From Asticcacaulis biprosthecium C19 (GTDB lineage: Bacteria > Pseudomonadota > Alphaproteobacteria > Caulobacterales > Caulobacteraceae), in assembly GCF_000204015.1 (NCBI RefSeq), contig NZ_GL883077.1:1363323-1427322 (forward strand): 64,000 nucleotides of DNA, written 5' to 3'. Shown here piece by piece: positions 7,461 to 16,279 of the stretch. The notes below the pieces were generated by a model, which was given only the letters and a program-made list of their open reading frames with translations, was not told the origin of the DNA and did no database searches. Position 1 is the stretch's first letter. The number at the start of each line of letters is the position of its first letter. The position numbers and the translations under genes were made by a program.

Positions 7461-8246
7461 ATGAGCATAACAAAAGACGCAATGTCATGTTCACCAGCGC
7501 TGCTAGCATCAATCTCTAGAGCTATGTTAGCGAAGGGACTTACCCAAGTCGCTCTCGCTGCTTCACTGAAGCCGTCTCCATGTGAAGAAACGACGATACG
7601 AAATATGCGAAATGGCAAGCGTGTACGAGAAAAATACGTAGAAGCTGTCTGTGAGGCGTTAGATCTGCAAAGCGAATTCAAAAAGGAACTTCGCAAAAAT
7701 GCCGTAGCAGATGACAGATTTGGTGGTTATAGACTGGGGACGTTGCCTGACTATGAAGGTACTTATATTGAAATTAGGCGTAGTTTTTCGAAACCAAGTG
7801 AATTGGTTCGAACTCTCTATTTTGTAAATTGGGACCAAGCTATACGAGCGCTTTCTTTCGAGCATCTACACGAATATCAAACCGAATCGGGTATGAAGAG
7901 CTTTCAGCACACCGGCCAACTTGCAATATGCCCTTCTCATGGATACGTCTCTTTTGTCACGTTAGACAGAGGGGCTGTGCGAATAGCTACGGTTACTGGC
8001 TTACCGAATAGGGGAGCGCCGACGCAAGAAATGGCTGGTGGCTTGTTTACGCGCCGTGTTGCCAGTTACCGCCTAACTCCAGCTTTCACTTCGGTGATTC
8101 TAAAGAAAATTGATGGCGGGGTCGAGCTAACTGATCAAAAAAAGCAGATGATGGGCCGATTGAGACTTGGCGATCTAGAGTTTGAATATTGGGACAAAAG
8201 ATTAGAAAGCGTAGAAAAAGAGCTTATTTATGTGACCAAGCGTTAG
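7461..8246 (+). CDS. XRE-like helix-turn-helix regulator with C-terminal sensing domain
   Basis: The 261-residue protein starts at ATG 7461 (a TTG at 7446 is in frame). Residues 15-60 look like a lambda-repressor-type helix-turn-helix (MLAKGLTQVALAASL, then TTIRNMRNGKRVREKYVEAV). The remaining 180 residues are an unrecognised mixed alpha/beta domain (YEGTYIEIRRSF, VNWDQAIRAL, GGLFTRRVASYRL) that may sense a ligand. It is AT-rich like its surroundings. It could regulate neighbouring cargo or island functions. Its stop lies 63 bases before the membrane protein gene. Confidence 0.65.
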   Translation: MSITKDAMSCSPALLASISRAMLAKGLTQVALAASLKPSPCEETTIRNMRNGKRVREKYVEAVCEALDLQSEFKKELRKNAVADDRFGGYRLGTLPDYEGTYIEIRRSFSKPSELVRTLYFVNWDQAIRALSFEHLHEYQTESGMKSFQHTGQLAICPSHGYVSFVTLDRGAVRIATVTGLPNRGAPTQEMAGGLFTRRVASYRLTPAFTSVILKKIDGGVELTDQKKQMMGRLRLGDLEFEYWDKRLESVEKELIYVTKR

Positions 8247-8309
8247 GCGACACTCTTGCGAAAAATTAATGGATGCTGCAAGACTCGTCCGGCTCTAAGG
8301 GGAAAAATC

Positions 8310-8822
8310 ATGAGTGATGATACGTCGCCTGAGCCGAAGGGCATGACTGGTAAATATCCGAACCTTGCGGTCGCTGGCCTCATAATACTGGGCGTATTTT
8401 GGTTGACTCTTTGGATCGTCACAAATGTCCTAGACCGTCAGAATGCTGTGCTGGAACTGGATCAAGCGCCAGTAGTAACTGCGGCCGAACCAGAACCAGT
8501 CGTCCCAGCCTGGACGGCGCCGGCAATGTACTACCCAGCGTCGACACTAGAAAATATCCCGTACGGCTTCCGCTATCTCACCGAAGGCGAGTATCAATGC
8601 GGCGTCTTCAATCGATGTATTGGAGTTGAGTTTATCTCGTCCCAGTCCTGTTCAACTGGATTCAGGATTGAAGCTATTCAACTCGATGGCAGCGGTGCGA
8701 ATGTTGGCACGACTTCGAGCGCTACGGGGCTGGTCGCGGCCAACGAGCGCGCGAAGATGGTTTTGACCCTCAACACGACGGCGGCGACCACATTGCGTCT
8801 TGCGAGGGCAAGCTGCTTCTGA
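8310..8822 (+). CDS. Single-pass membrane hypothetical protein
   Basis: The protein has 170 residues from ATG 8310, with AAGGGGA upstream as ribosome binding site. Residues about 17-40 (LAVAGLIILGVFWLTLWIVT) form one membrane segment, followed by a proline-rich linker and a C-terminal domain with four cysteines (YQCGVFNRC, QSCSTGF, ASCF) likely outside the cytoplasm. No family is recognised. It follows the XRE-like gene on the same strand and may be cotranscribed with it. Confidence 0.6.
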   Translation: MSDDTSPEPKGMTGKYPNLAVAGLIILGVFWLTLWIVTNVLDRQNAVLELDQAPVVTAAEPEPVVPAWTAPAMYYPASTLENIPYGFRYLTEGEYQCGVFNRCIGVEFISSQSCSTGFRIEAIQLDGSGANVGTTSSATGLVAANERAKMVLTLNTTAATTLRLARASCF

Positions 8823-9027
8823 TTTCCGATGCTTTAGCAACCTTTCGAGGTTCCGAGGCTTGTGGCTTTTCTTCTGGGTCAGCGTTTAACTACTTTTCGT
8901 CCATCCACTTTTCGGGGAATGCCCTGTGGGCAGGGAGGGGTAAAGCCGTACACCTTGCCGGTGAGAGACCCGCCTGGGCTTCACGCAGAGATTTTTCGTC
9001 TGGCATGAAAAGCTGACTGCGCAAACC

Positions 9028-9474
9028 TTAAGATTCAGCTCTGATTTCAGCTTCCGCCGCATCGGCGGCTTGTTGGATTTTTTGTTTAAGCTTCTCGGCT
9101 GTGAGAGTTTCCAGTGCGTCGACATACGCTTCGCAGCCTTCAAGAAAAGAATCGTCATTTTCGTAACAGTCTGCCGTGTCGGTTAATTCATTTTCGATGG
9201 CGTAGGCAAAACCAGCCTCATGACCTGAACAGTCATACGTACACCAATTTGTCCCGACCTGGCCGACATAGGTCGTGTCGCTGAGTTCATGTTGCGCGTC
9301 GGACTGGGCTTCTGGTTCGAGGTCAATTTCGGCATCGGCCATGGCGTCTGCACGTGCGTCGGCGATTCTCGCTTCAAGCTTGATGCGCTTCTGTTCTGCG
9401 GATCGGTTCGAGCAAAAGCTAACAAGCGCAATGCACCCGACAATCAACAAAACGATTTTCAAGCACCCGCCCAT
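9028..9474 (-). CDS. Membrane-anchored hypothetical protein with CSGHEAG motif
   Basis: The 148-residue product starts MGGCLKIVLLIVGCIALVSF, a membrane anchor, followed by a charged alanine-rich helix (about residues 24-60) and a cysteine-containing domain with TYDCSGHEAGFAYAIENE and DSFLEGCEAYVDAL. The CSGHEAG-x-x-A pattern recurs in small uncharacterised proteins I have seen in other proteobacteria, but no function is known to me. It is the last gene before the right end of the island. The cysteine in VSFC could also act as a lipidation site. Confidence 0.6.
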   Translation of the reverse strand: MGGCLKIVLLIVGCIALVSFCSNRSAEQKRIKLEARIADARADAMADAEIDLEPEAQSDAQHELSDTTYVGQVGTNWCTYDCSGHEAGFAYAIENELTDTADCYENDDSFLEGCEAYVDALETLTAEKLKQKIQQAADAAEAEIRAES

Positions 9475-9541
9475 GTCGTCAAACCCATTGCTTGGCGGCG
9501 ACTGTAACAGAACATCGGCGAAGGGCGCAAATCTTCCGCGA

Positions 9542-9563
9542 TGGTATCTATTTGGTATCGGGA
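9542..9563. repeat. Candidate integrase arm-type site, right end
   Basis: This 22-bp unit contains two TGGTATC motifs 11 bp apart and matches 1536-1557 at 21 of 22 positions. It lies 60 bases inside the right attachment repeat, the mirror position of the left copy next to the integrase. Confidence 0.55.
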
Positions 9564-9623
9564 AACCGTTTAGACGCAGCGCCCGGCTATATCGTCACTG
9601 TAACGCTTTGTAATCTATAAAGA

Positions 9624-9674
9624 AAAATGGTGCCGCTTAGGTGACTCGAACACCTGACCCCCTCATTACGAATG
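9624..9674. repeat. attR: 51-bp repeat within intact tRNA-Thr
   Basis: These bases are identical to 1356-1406 and cover the tRNA 3' half from past the CCA end to the anticodon loop. Identity stops at 9674/9675, so strand exchange probably occurred within the anticodon region, as in many tRNA-targeting integrases. Confidence 0.9.
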
Positions 9675-9703
9675 AGGTGCTCTACCGGCTGAGCTAAAGC
9701 GGC
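9628..9703 (-). tRNA. tRNA-Thr (anticodon CGT)
   Basis: The 76-nt cloverleaf is complete on the minus strand. The acceptor stem GCCGCTT pairs with AAGCGGC, the anticodon stem CCTCA pairs with TGAGG around the loop TTCGTAA, the T arm contains TTCGAGTC, and CCA is encoded. The anticodon CGT reads the ACG codon for threonine. It is the integration site of the island, whose insertion restored the 3' half. Confidence 0.95.
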
Positions 9704-9807
9704 CCGGATCCAGGCGAGGCGAGCAAATCAGCCCCGCTAGGCAGGCAGGTGTCATTACACAGATCGCCACACCTTGCCAAGCGCTTTGTCGCGGCGGCGG
9801 GGAAGAA

Positions 9808-11355
9808 TTACTTCTTCGGCGTCTTGGCGCGCCCGCGGGCGGCTTTCGGCTTGGCGTCGTCGACGGGTTCGTCCAGGTCCTGGCCGGTTATGGCAGCGTC
9901 ATACTGGCCGACATCGTCCGGCATATGGCTGGGGTCCGTTCGCACGGAACCGCGACGTGCCGGGCCTTTGATGAAGGGCATGGACGGCACGTAGCGTGGC
10001 GGCATATCCGGAATTTCCGGCAGCCCCTTGTCGCCGCGTTCATAGCGCGGATGCGACAGAGCCGCCGTCTCGGCAAAGTTCAGGATCACATCACTCCAAT
10101 CGGCGGCCGAATAGGCGAAGGCCTTGCCTTCCGCGTCGATGTCGGACCAGTCGGCTTCGCCGCGGGCGCTTGCCGCCTTGGCGATCCATACCCGCGCCGT
10201 GTCGTAGTCGCCCAGCCCCTGCGCGCCGCGGGCAATGACGCCGCAGATACGCTTGGTCAGGTTGGCCTCGGCGCTGTCCTCCTCAAGGGCAGCCAGGGCG
10301 GCGGCGATCTCGGCCTTGGTATTGGTCAGCAGGGCGCGTTCAACCTGCAGAAGGCGGCTTTCGCGATGCTTGGCGTTGCGATCGACCAGGCCCTGAAGCC
10401 GGCGGGCGCGCTCCTTGGGCGTTTCATCCGACACCAGGTCACGATAGGCCAGCCACACCGCCGGGTGCGGCCGTGACGCCCAGGCGGCCTCGAGGACGTC
10501 CTCGGCGCGGCCGGGCTTGTTCGCCTTGGCCAGCAAGCGTGCAGCAATGATGGCCGCCGGTGTGAACTGCGGTTGCAGTTTGGCGGCGCGCTGAGCATAG
10601 TCGAGTGCCTGATCGCGCATCTGGGCGTCGTCTGACGTTTCCAGGCGCGCAGCCGAGGCCGCCATCAGTGACGCCTTGGCGCGTTCCGAGAAGATCGGCG
10701 ATATCAACTTGCGCGTCAGGGCGCCCTCGATCAGGTCCAGGGCTTCGGCCCATTCGCCGGCTTCCAGGCGGGCAGCGAACAGGGTCTCGAAGGCCCACAT
10801 GGAGGGGCGCGGCTGGTTATAGGCTTCGCCGGCCAACTTGACGGCTTCGGCCTTGTCGCCCTGCCGGGCGGCCAGTTGCATCAGGCCGCGCAGGCCGGCC
10901 AGCTTCAGTTCGGGCACGCTGACCATGGCGGAATAGGCCGTACGGGTGGCAACGGCATCGCCGGATTCCTCGGCGGCCATGGCGCCCAGGATACGGACCA
11001 GGACGGTGTTGTCGCTGAGGTCCAGCGCCTTGACGGCATGGCGGCGGGCTTCGGAGCCGTCGCCCACGGCGACCGCCATGAAGCCACGGGTAAGGGCGTC
11101 GTCACCCTGGCGGCGGCGCTGGTCGGCACGGGCGCGTTCGGCGCGTTGGGGCGAGCGCGCCAGCCACAGGGCCAAATTCCAGAAGGCGACGGCGCAAAAG
11201 GCCATGACACCGATGATGATCACGGCCGCGGTCGCCGGAATGTCGATGCGGTAGTTCATCCAGCTCAGCGAGGCCAGGCCGGGATCGCCGACCATCCCGA
11301 TGGTCAGGACGATCAGGGTGGTTATGGCCAAAAGGATCAGAAGCGAACGAATCAC
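9808..11355 (-). CDS. HemY-domain membrane protein
   Basis: The 515-residue protein has two N-terminal membrane segments (residues about 3-22 and 40-65), followed by a long TPR-like helical domain in the periplasm or cytoplasm and a basic, disordered C-terminus. The layout and NLALWLARSPQRAERARA match the HemY N-terminal family encoded beside hemC and hemD in proteobacteria. The name is historical: the biochemical role is unproven and it is not protoporphyrinogen oxidase. It overlaps the upstream HemX-like gene by four bases (ATGA), showing an operon hemC-hemD-HemX-like-HemY. Confidence 0.85.
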   Translation of the reverse strand: MIRSLLILLAITTLIVLTIGMVGDPGLASLSWMNYRIDIPATAAVIIIGVMAFCAVAFWNLALWLARSPQRAERARADQRRRQGDDALTRGFMAVAVGDGSEARRHAVKALDLSDNTVLVRILGAMAAEESGDAVATRTAYSAMVSVPELKLAGLRGLMQLAARQGDKAEAVKLAGEAYNQPRPSMWAFETLFAARLEAGEWAEALDLIEGALTRKLISPIFSERAKASLMAASAARLETSDDAQMRDQALDYAQRAAKLQPQFTPAAIIAARLLAKANKPGRAEDVLEAAWASRPHPAVWLAYRDLVSDETPKERARRLQGLVDRNAKHRESRLLQVERALLTNTKAEIAAALAALEEDSAEANLTKRICGVIARGAQGLGDYDTARVWIAKAASARGEADWSDIDAEGKAFAYSAADWSDVILNFAETAALSHPRYERGDKGLPEIPDMPPRYVPSMPFIKGPARRGSVRTDPSHMPDDVGQYDAAITGQDLDEPVDDAKPKAARGRAKTPKK

Positions 11356-12317
11356 AGAACGCCTCCGGTTTGCGGCGTGGTCGCGGTCTCGCCGCTCTGG
11401 CTGAGCCGCGCCAGGGCGGACTCGGTCAGACGGTGGATGGCGTCATCGACGCTGATCCGGGCCTGGGCCTTGTCCAGCCAAGGCTTCAGCGCGGCCAGGG
11501 CCGGCGCCGGCAGGCGGTTGAGATAGGCAACGGCGCCGCGCAGATCGCCGACGTTCAAACGCGCTTCGGCGCTGTGCAGCAGGCCTGCGGGCCCCTGGTC
11601 CTCACCGTCAGTGCGGCGAACCGAGATGTTCAACATCCGCGCCACCTGCTCCAGCAGGCCATTCTTATTGGCGGCAGAGGTGGCGGCGATATTGGCCCTG
11701 GCGGCATATTGCGGGAATTCGACGGCGAGAGAGACCTCGCTGGGGACGCCCTTTTCGGCGTGGGGACGCAGCAGGGCGATCAGGGCCGGATCGTCGACAC
11801 TGGTCTCGACCACGGCCAACTGGCTGGCAAAGGGACTGTCGCCATGGGCGGCCTGTTGCAGACCGGCGGCAGCGTTAGCCGCTGCGGCGGCCCGGGCCAG
11901 GACGCGTTGGTTGGCTTCGACCTTATCCAGCCGCGCCGACAGTTGGGCCAGGGCGTTGGGATCGGCGTAGGTGGTCGGGCCGGGGATGGCGGGGCTCGCA
12001 GGCGTCGTGTCACCCTGCTGCAGGGCCGCGATCTGGCTGCGCAGGCGGGCGATCTCCGCGTCCTTGTCGTTGACGGGCGTCTGGACGGGCGAAGACGAGG
12101 GGGCGGCTGTCTGGCCTTGGGCCAGGCGGGCCGCACCGGCGGCATCGCGCTGGCTGCTCCAGATGAAGGCCCCGACGACAGCGATCAGCATCAGCACGAA
12201 CGGGATGGCAAACAGAAGCGCGATCCGCGTTACCTTGGCGGCTTCGCGCCGGTGTTCACGCAGGGCAGCGTCGTCGGCGTCGTACGAGTCCGTCAGCGGG
12301 TCGTTGATGTCGTTCAT
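11352..12317 (-). CDS. HemX/mitofilin-like inner-membrane protein
   Basis: The product has 321 residues from ATG 12317 (MNDINDPLTD); a longer reading from 12353 has no ribosome binding site in its favour. Residues about 33-55 form a single membrane segment, followed by a coiled-coil stretch (KDAEIARLRSQIAALQQ) and a helical C-terminal domain. This is the layout of the alphaproteobacterial mitofilin/HemX-like proteins found between hemD and HemY. In mitochondria and some alphaproteobacteria this family shapes membranes and interacts with outer-membrane proteins; a role in haem synthesis is not shown. Confidence 0.75.
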   Translation of the reverse strand: MNDINDPLTDSYDADDAALREHRREAAKVTRIALLFAIPFVLMLIAVVGAFIWSSQRDAAGAARLAQGQTAAPSSSPVQTPVNDKDAEIARLRSQIAALQQGDTTPASPAIPGPTTYADPNALAQLSARLDKVEANQRVLARAAAAANAAAGLQQAAHGDSPFASQLAVVETSVDDPALIALLRPHAEKGVPSEVSLAVEFPQYAARANIAATSAANKNGLLEQVARMLNISVRRTDGEDQGPAGLLHSAEARLNVGDLRGAVAYLNRLPAPALAALKPWLDKAQARISVDDAIHRLTESALARLSQSGETATTPQTGGVL

Positions 12318-12369
12318 TATGGGCGTTCCCGGTCGGACCCAATGGCAGGCCATTTCGTCCTGTTTTTGG

Positions 12370-13092
12370 CTAGTCTATCTGTTTTAACATGGATGCTTCG
12401 TCTGGGAACGGCGAAATGCGCCGGATCAGGCGGGCCGCGTCAATATTTTTTTCGCCTTCGTTCAAAGCCTGCTCCAGTCCATGCCAGGCGCTGTCCGAGA
12501 TACACACGAAGGTGAGTTGGTCCAGCACAAAGCGGTCGCGGTGGGCCTTCAGCATGGCGGCGACGGCGCGCCCGGCCTTGGCGGAATGAACCAGGACGTA
12601 GGTCAGGCGCGCCATGTCGGCCGGATGCAGCACCGGCATGACCGGCCGCGTTTCGTAGACGGCCGCTTCACGTACCAGGAACCCAGCTTTCGCCAGGTCT
12701 CCGGCCAGGTCACCGGCGGGTTCCCTGGGCGCGGCATAGAGGAGGCGGGTGTGCTGGTCGGCAGTCTCGATGATCAGTTTCGTCAGGGCGTCGACATCGC
12801 CGTCGGCGGAGATAACGGTCTGGTAGCGGGCAGCGCGGGCCGCTTCGGCGGTGGCTTCGCCGACGCACCAGGCGGTGATCGAGCGGCGGGCGACGATGGC
12901 GCCGAAGGCCGCCAGGCCGTTGCGCGAGGTCAGGATGACGGCGTCGAAGCTGTGGGGATCAATGATGGGTTTCAGCGGTACGACCTTGAGCACCGGCGCC
13001 AGGATGGCGTCTCCGCCGAGCGCCTGGATGGCCTTCGCCGTGCTCCTGGCGCCATCAGGTGTCCGCGTGATCCAGACGACGGGTTGGGTCAT
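12370..13092 (-). CDS. hemD: Uroporphyrinogen-III synthase
   Basis: This enzyme closes hydroxymethylbilane to uroporphyrinogen III with inversion of ring D. The 240-residue length is normal. Recognisable segments are WITRTPDGARSTAKAI at the start, AVILTSRNGLAAF, AWCVGEATAEAA and a LYAAPREPAGDLA stretch in the second domain. The family is poorly conserved, so assignment also rests on its place four bases after hemC on the same strand. HemX-like and HemY follow. Confidence 0.9.
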   Translation of the reverse strand: MTQPVVWITRTPDGARSTAKAIQALGGDAILAPVLKVVPLKPIIDPHSFDAVILTSRNGLAAFGAIVARRSITAWCVGEATAEAARAARYQTVISADGDVDALTKLIIETADQHTRLLYAAPREPAGDLAGDLAKAGFLVREAAVYETRPVMPVLHPADMARLTYVLVHSAKAGRAVAAMLKAHRDRFVLDQLTFVCISDSAWHGLEQALNEGEKNIDAARLIRRISPFPDEASMLKQID

Positions 13093-13096
13093 AGGT

Positions 13097-14032
13097 TCAG
13101 CTCACGATCAGTTCAGGGCCAGCCTCGGTCTTGATCTCGTGGCCCAGCTTGAGGCCGAGATCGCGCGCCGACTGGGCCGTCGGAGCGCTCAAGCTTTCCC
13201 GCCGCTGCCAGCGCTTCGATCCGTCAGCGCTGAGTGCCTCGACGAATAATGCCAACTGGTCATTTTCCAGGGTGGCGTAGGCACCGACCGCGGTGCGACA
13301 CGAGGCTTCCAGCGCTTCCAGCGCGCCGCGTTCGGCCTGGATGCGCAGGAAGGTCGTGACGTCATGGACCTTCGCCATCCATCCAGCGCCCAGATCTTCT
13401 GTGCGGCACTGGATGGCCAGGGCGCCCTGGCCCGGCGCGCTTGCAAACAGGTCGGGATCGATATGGCTGCGGATATGGTGCGACAGGCCAAGCCGGTTCA
13501 GACCAGCCGCGGCCAGCAACAGGGCATCGCACGCGCCGGCCTGAAGTTTGGCCAGGCGGGTGTCGACATTGCCGCGTGTCATGATGACCTGCAGATCTGG
13601 CCGTTGGGCCAAAGCCTGGGCCTGGCGGCGCATACTGGCCGTGCCCAGCCTGGCGCCCTGGGGCAGGTCGGCGAGCGTTTCGTAGTTCGGCGACAGAAAC
13701 GCATCGCGCGGATCTTCGCGCACCGGAATGGCGCACAGGCTGAGACCCGGCACGTCGGCGGCGGGCATGTCTTTCAAAGAATGCACCGCCACGTCGATAT
13801 CGCCGCGCAACAGGGCGTCCTCGATCTCTTTGGTGAACAGCGCCTTGCCGCCAGCTTCGATCAACCGCCGGTCCTGGATGCGGTCGCCCTGGGTGGTGAT
13901 CACGGTCAGGGGCGCGACCTCGTCGGCGCGGGCCACGTCTTCGCCAAGGGCGGCCACGATCCGCCGCTGCACCCAGCCGCATTGGGTCAAAGCCAGTTTC
14001 GAGCCGCGGGTGCCAATCTTGAGAACAGTCAT
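13097..14032 (-). CDS. hemC: Hydroxymethylbilane synthase (porphobilinogen deaminase)
   Basis: The enzyme joins four porphobilinogen units into hydroxymethylbilane in tetrapyrrole synthesis. The 311-residue product shows IGTRGSKLALTQ at the N-terminus, VHSLKDMP with catalytic aspartate D88, RGNVDTRL, and C245 in EASCRTAVGAY, which carries the dipyrromethane cofactor. It is the first gene of the minus-strand haem cluster. The 79-bp gap to tsaD, transcribed the other way, must hold promoters for both. Confidence 0.97.
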   Translation of the reverse strand: MTVLKIGTRGSKLALTQCGWVQRRIVAALGEDVARADEVAPLTVITTQGDRIQDRRLIEAGGKALFTKEIEDALLRGDIDVAVHSLKDMPAADVPGLSLCAIPVREDPRDAFLSPNYETLADLPQGARLGTASMRRQAQALAQRPDLQVIMTRGNVDTRLAKLQAGACDALLLAAAGLNRLGLSHHIRSHIDPDLFASAPGQGALAIQCRTEDLGAGWMAKVHDVTTFLRIQAERGALEALEASCRTAVGAYATLENDQLALFVEALSADGSKRWQRRESLSAPTAQSARDLGLKLGHEIKTEAGPELIVS

Positions 14033-14111
14033 GCCACTGATCTAGCATTTTCTTTTGCCGGTTCAATGCAAAAGACTTGACGCATGGGTTAAGGGCAGCA
14101 TCTAGGGGCTT

Positions 14112-15233
14112 ATGGACCAGACCCTGACCGTATTGGGCATCGAATCGAGCTGCGATGAAACCGCTGTAGCCGTGGTGCGTCGCTCAGCCGCCGGCGTCGA
14201 AGTGTTGTCGAGCGTGATCCATTCCCAGGTGGTCAAACATGCCGAATACGGCGGGGTTGTGCCGGAAATCGCGGCGCGATCGCATGTCGAGACCATCGAC
14301 GACCTGGCGCAGCGTGCCCTGGCCGAAGCCGGTCAACCCGACATCGATGCCGTCGCCGCGACCGCCGGACCAGGCCTGATCGGCGGCGTCATGGTCGGAC
14401 TGTCGTTTGCCAAGGGGTTCGCCTTTGCCCGCGATCTGCCGCTGATCCCGGTCAACCATCTGGAAGGCCACGCCCTGTCGGCCCGACTGACTGAGGATGT
14501 GCCGTTTCCCTTCCTGTTGCTGCTCGTCTCGGGTGGCCATTGCCAGCTTCTGGCGGTTAAGGGCGTCGGCGACTATGAACGGCTGGGTACCACGATCGAC
14601 GACGCCGCCGGCGAGGCCTTTGACAAGATCGCCAAGGTGCTGGGCCTGGGCTATCCCGGCGGCCCGGCGCTGGAAAAGGCGGCCAATTCCGGCAAGGTCG
14701 AACGGTTCACCCTGCCGCGCGCCCTGCTGGGGCGCAAGGATTGCGACTTTTCGTTCTCGGGTTTGAAAACCGCGGCGGCGACGATTGCCTATGAGCACGT
14801 GAAAACTGAGCAGGACCGCAACGACCTGTGTGCATCGGTCCAGGCGGCCATCGCGCGGCAACTGGTTGAGCGCTCCGTCCGGGCGATGAAGCTGTTTCGC
14901 GAACACAATGCAGTGACGAGCCCGGCCTTCGTGGTTGCCGGCGGCGTGGCGGCCAATGCGACGGTGCGTCGTGAATTGCAGGCCCTGGCGACCGCCAACG
15001 GTTTCGGTTTCATGGCCCCGCCACTGAAATACTGCACCGACAACGCTGCCATGATTGCTCTGGCAGGCCTTGAACATTACGCCAAGCTTTGCAAGATGGG
15101 GATTGAGGACAGGGAGTCGCTGATCGTGGAGGGGCTGGCGGCGCTGGCGCGACCGCGGTGGCCGCTCGACGAGGTTCGGGCGCAGGCCGACCCGGTCCAT
15201 AAGAAGCAGGGGCGTAAGGGAGCCAAATCTTGA
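14112..15233 (+). CDS. tsaD: tRNA N6-threonylcarbamoyladenosine transferase TsaD
   Basis: TsaD transfers threonylcarbamoyl from the adenylate to A37 of ANN-decoding tRNAs with TsaB and TsaE. The 373-residue protein shows [13 protein letters not shown] at the N-terminus, the metal-binding HLEGHALSA (H116, H120), [11 protein letters not shown] and SGLKTA. AGGGG at 14104-14108 precedes ATG 14112. A TTGACG (14077) with TCTAGG (14101) could be its promoter, which would give an almost leaderless transcript. The stop overlaps the gpsA TTG start by four bases. Confidence 0.97.
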   Translation: MDQTLTVLGIESSCDETAVAVVRRSAAGVEVLSSVIHSQVVKHAEYGGVVPEIAARSHVETIDDLAQRALAEAGQPDIDAVAATAGPGLIGGVMVGLSFAKGFAFARDLPLIPVNHLEGHALSARLTEDVPFPFLLLLVSGGHCQLLAVKGVGDYERLGTTIDDAAGEAFDKIAKVLGLGYPGGPALEKAANSGKVERFTLPRALLGRKDCDFSFSGLKTAAATIAYEHVKTEQDRNDLCASVQAAIARQLVERSVRAMKLFREHNAVTSPAFVVAGGVAANATVRRELQALATANGFGFMAPPLKYCTDNAAMIALAGLEHYAKLCKMGIEDRESLIVEGLAALARPRWPLDEVRAQADPVHKKQGRKGAKS

Positions 15234-16234
15234 ACGAACGGTTCAAACGTGTGGGCGTCATCGGCGCCGGGGCGTGGGGCACAGCCCTGGCCCAGGTGGC
15301 GACCTTCGCCGGCCACAAGGTCACCTTGCAGGCGCGTGAGCCTGAGGTCATCCAAAGTATCCGCGAGGATCAGCAGAACCACATCTATCTCAAGGATGTT
15401 GAACTGTCGCCGGACATCCGGCCGACGCACGACTTTGCCGATCTCGCCGACTGCGACCTGATCCTGGCCGTGCCGCCGGCTCAGCATATGCGCGCCACGC
15501 TCAAGGCCCTGGCGCCCTACGTCAAGGATGGTTTGGCCGTTGTGCTGTGCTCGAAGGGGATCGAGCGCGGTACCGATGCCCTGATGAACGAAATTCTGAA
15601 AGAGGTCCTGCCCCAGGCGCGCGGTGCCGTGCTGGCCGGTCCCAGCTTTGCTTCCGAAGTGGCCCGCGGTCTGCCCGCCGCCGTGACCGTGGCCTGCGAC
15701 GATGCGCAACTGTGTGCGCAGATCGCCCGGACCCTGGCCGGGCCGACCTTCCGGCCCTACAAATCGACGGACATGATCGGCGCTGAGGCCGGTGGTGCCT
15801 TGAAGAACGTTCTGGCCATCGCCTGCGGCATTTCCGAAGGCAAGGGGCTGGGCCGCAACGCCCACGCTGCCTTGATCACACGCGGTTTTGCCGAAATGTC
15901 GCGCCTGGCCGTCGCCATGGGCGCGCAGTTCGAAACCATGGTCGGGTTGTGCGGCCTGGGCGACCTGGTCCTGACCTGTTCCTCGACCCAGTCGCGCAAT
16001 ATGAGTGTCGGCATGGCGCTGGGTAGGGGCATGACTCTCGAGGAAGCCCTCGCGGGCAAGGTGTCTGTGGCCGAAGGCGTACAGTCCGCGCCGGCGGCGG
16101 TTGATCTGGGGCGCAAGTTCGATGTCGAATTACCGCTGTGCGAAGCGGTCAATTCGGTGCTGCAGGGCGAGATGGATGTGCGCACGGCCATAGAGGCGCT
16201 GCTCTCGCGGCCGTTGAAGGTCGAACGGGCGTAA
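15230..16234 (+). CDS. gpsA: Glycerol-3-phosphate dehydrogenase [NAD(P)+]
   Basis: GpsA reduces dihydroxyacetone phosphate to sn-glycerol 3-phosphate for phospholipid synthesis. The 334-residue protein has the Rossmann motif [10 protein letters not shown] (residues 12-21), [11 protein letters not shown], the substrate lysine in [15 protein letters not shown], and [11 protein letters not shown]. It starts at TTG 15230, overlapping the tsaD stop, so the two are translationally coupled. The frame ends at 16234, facing a minus-strand gene. Confidence 0.97.
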   Translation: MNERFKRVGVIGAGAWGTALAQVATFAGHKVTLQAREPEVIQSIREDQQNHIYLKDVELSPDIRPTHDFADLADCDLILAVPPAQHMRATLKALAPYVKDGLAVVLCSKGIERGTDALMNEILKEVLPQARGAVLAGPSFASEVARGLPAAVTVACDDAQLCAQIARTLAGPTFRPYKSTDMIGAEAGGALKNVLAIACGISEGKGLGRNAHAALITRGFAEMSRLAVAMGAQFETMVGLCGLGDLVLTCSSTQSRNMSVGMALGRGMTLEEALAGKVSVAEGVQSAPAAVDLGRKFDVELPLCEAVNSVLQGEMDVRTAIEALLSRPLKVERA

Positions 16235-16279
16235 AAGCGGTGACTTGGGGTGCCGATCTGTTACAGCCGGATCGATGCT

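Larger units (their letters stand above)
1356..9674 (+). mobile_element. Genomic island integrated at tRNA-Thr(CGT)
   Basis: The island of about 8.3 kb is bounded by 51-bp direct repeats (1356-1406 and 9624-9674), with the intact tRNA-Thr at the right end and a tyrosine integrase just inside the left end. It carries an AlpA-like regulator, several small overlapping genes, a winged-helix protein next to iteron-like repeats, and an AT-richer right half (about 6500-8300) with a regulator and exported or membrane proteins. No capsid, terminase, relaxase or type IV secretion gene is recognised, so it is either a satellite-like element dependent on a helper or a reduced island. Confidence 0.85.
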
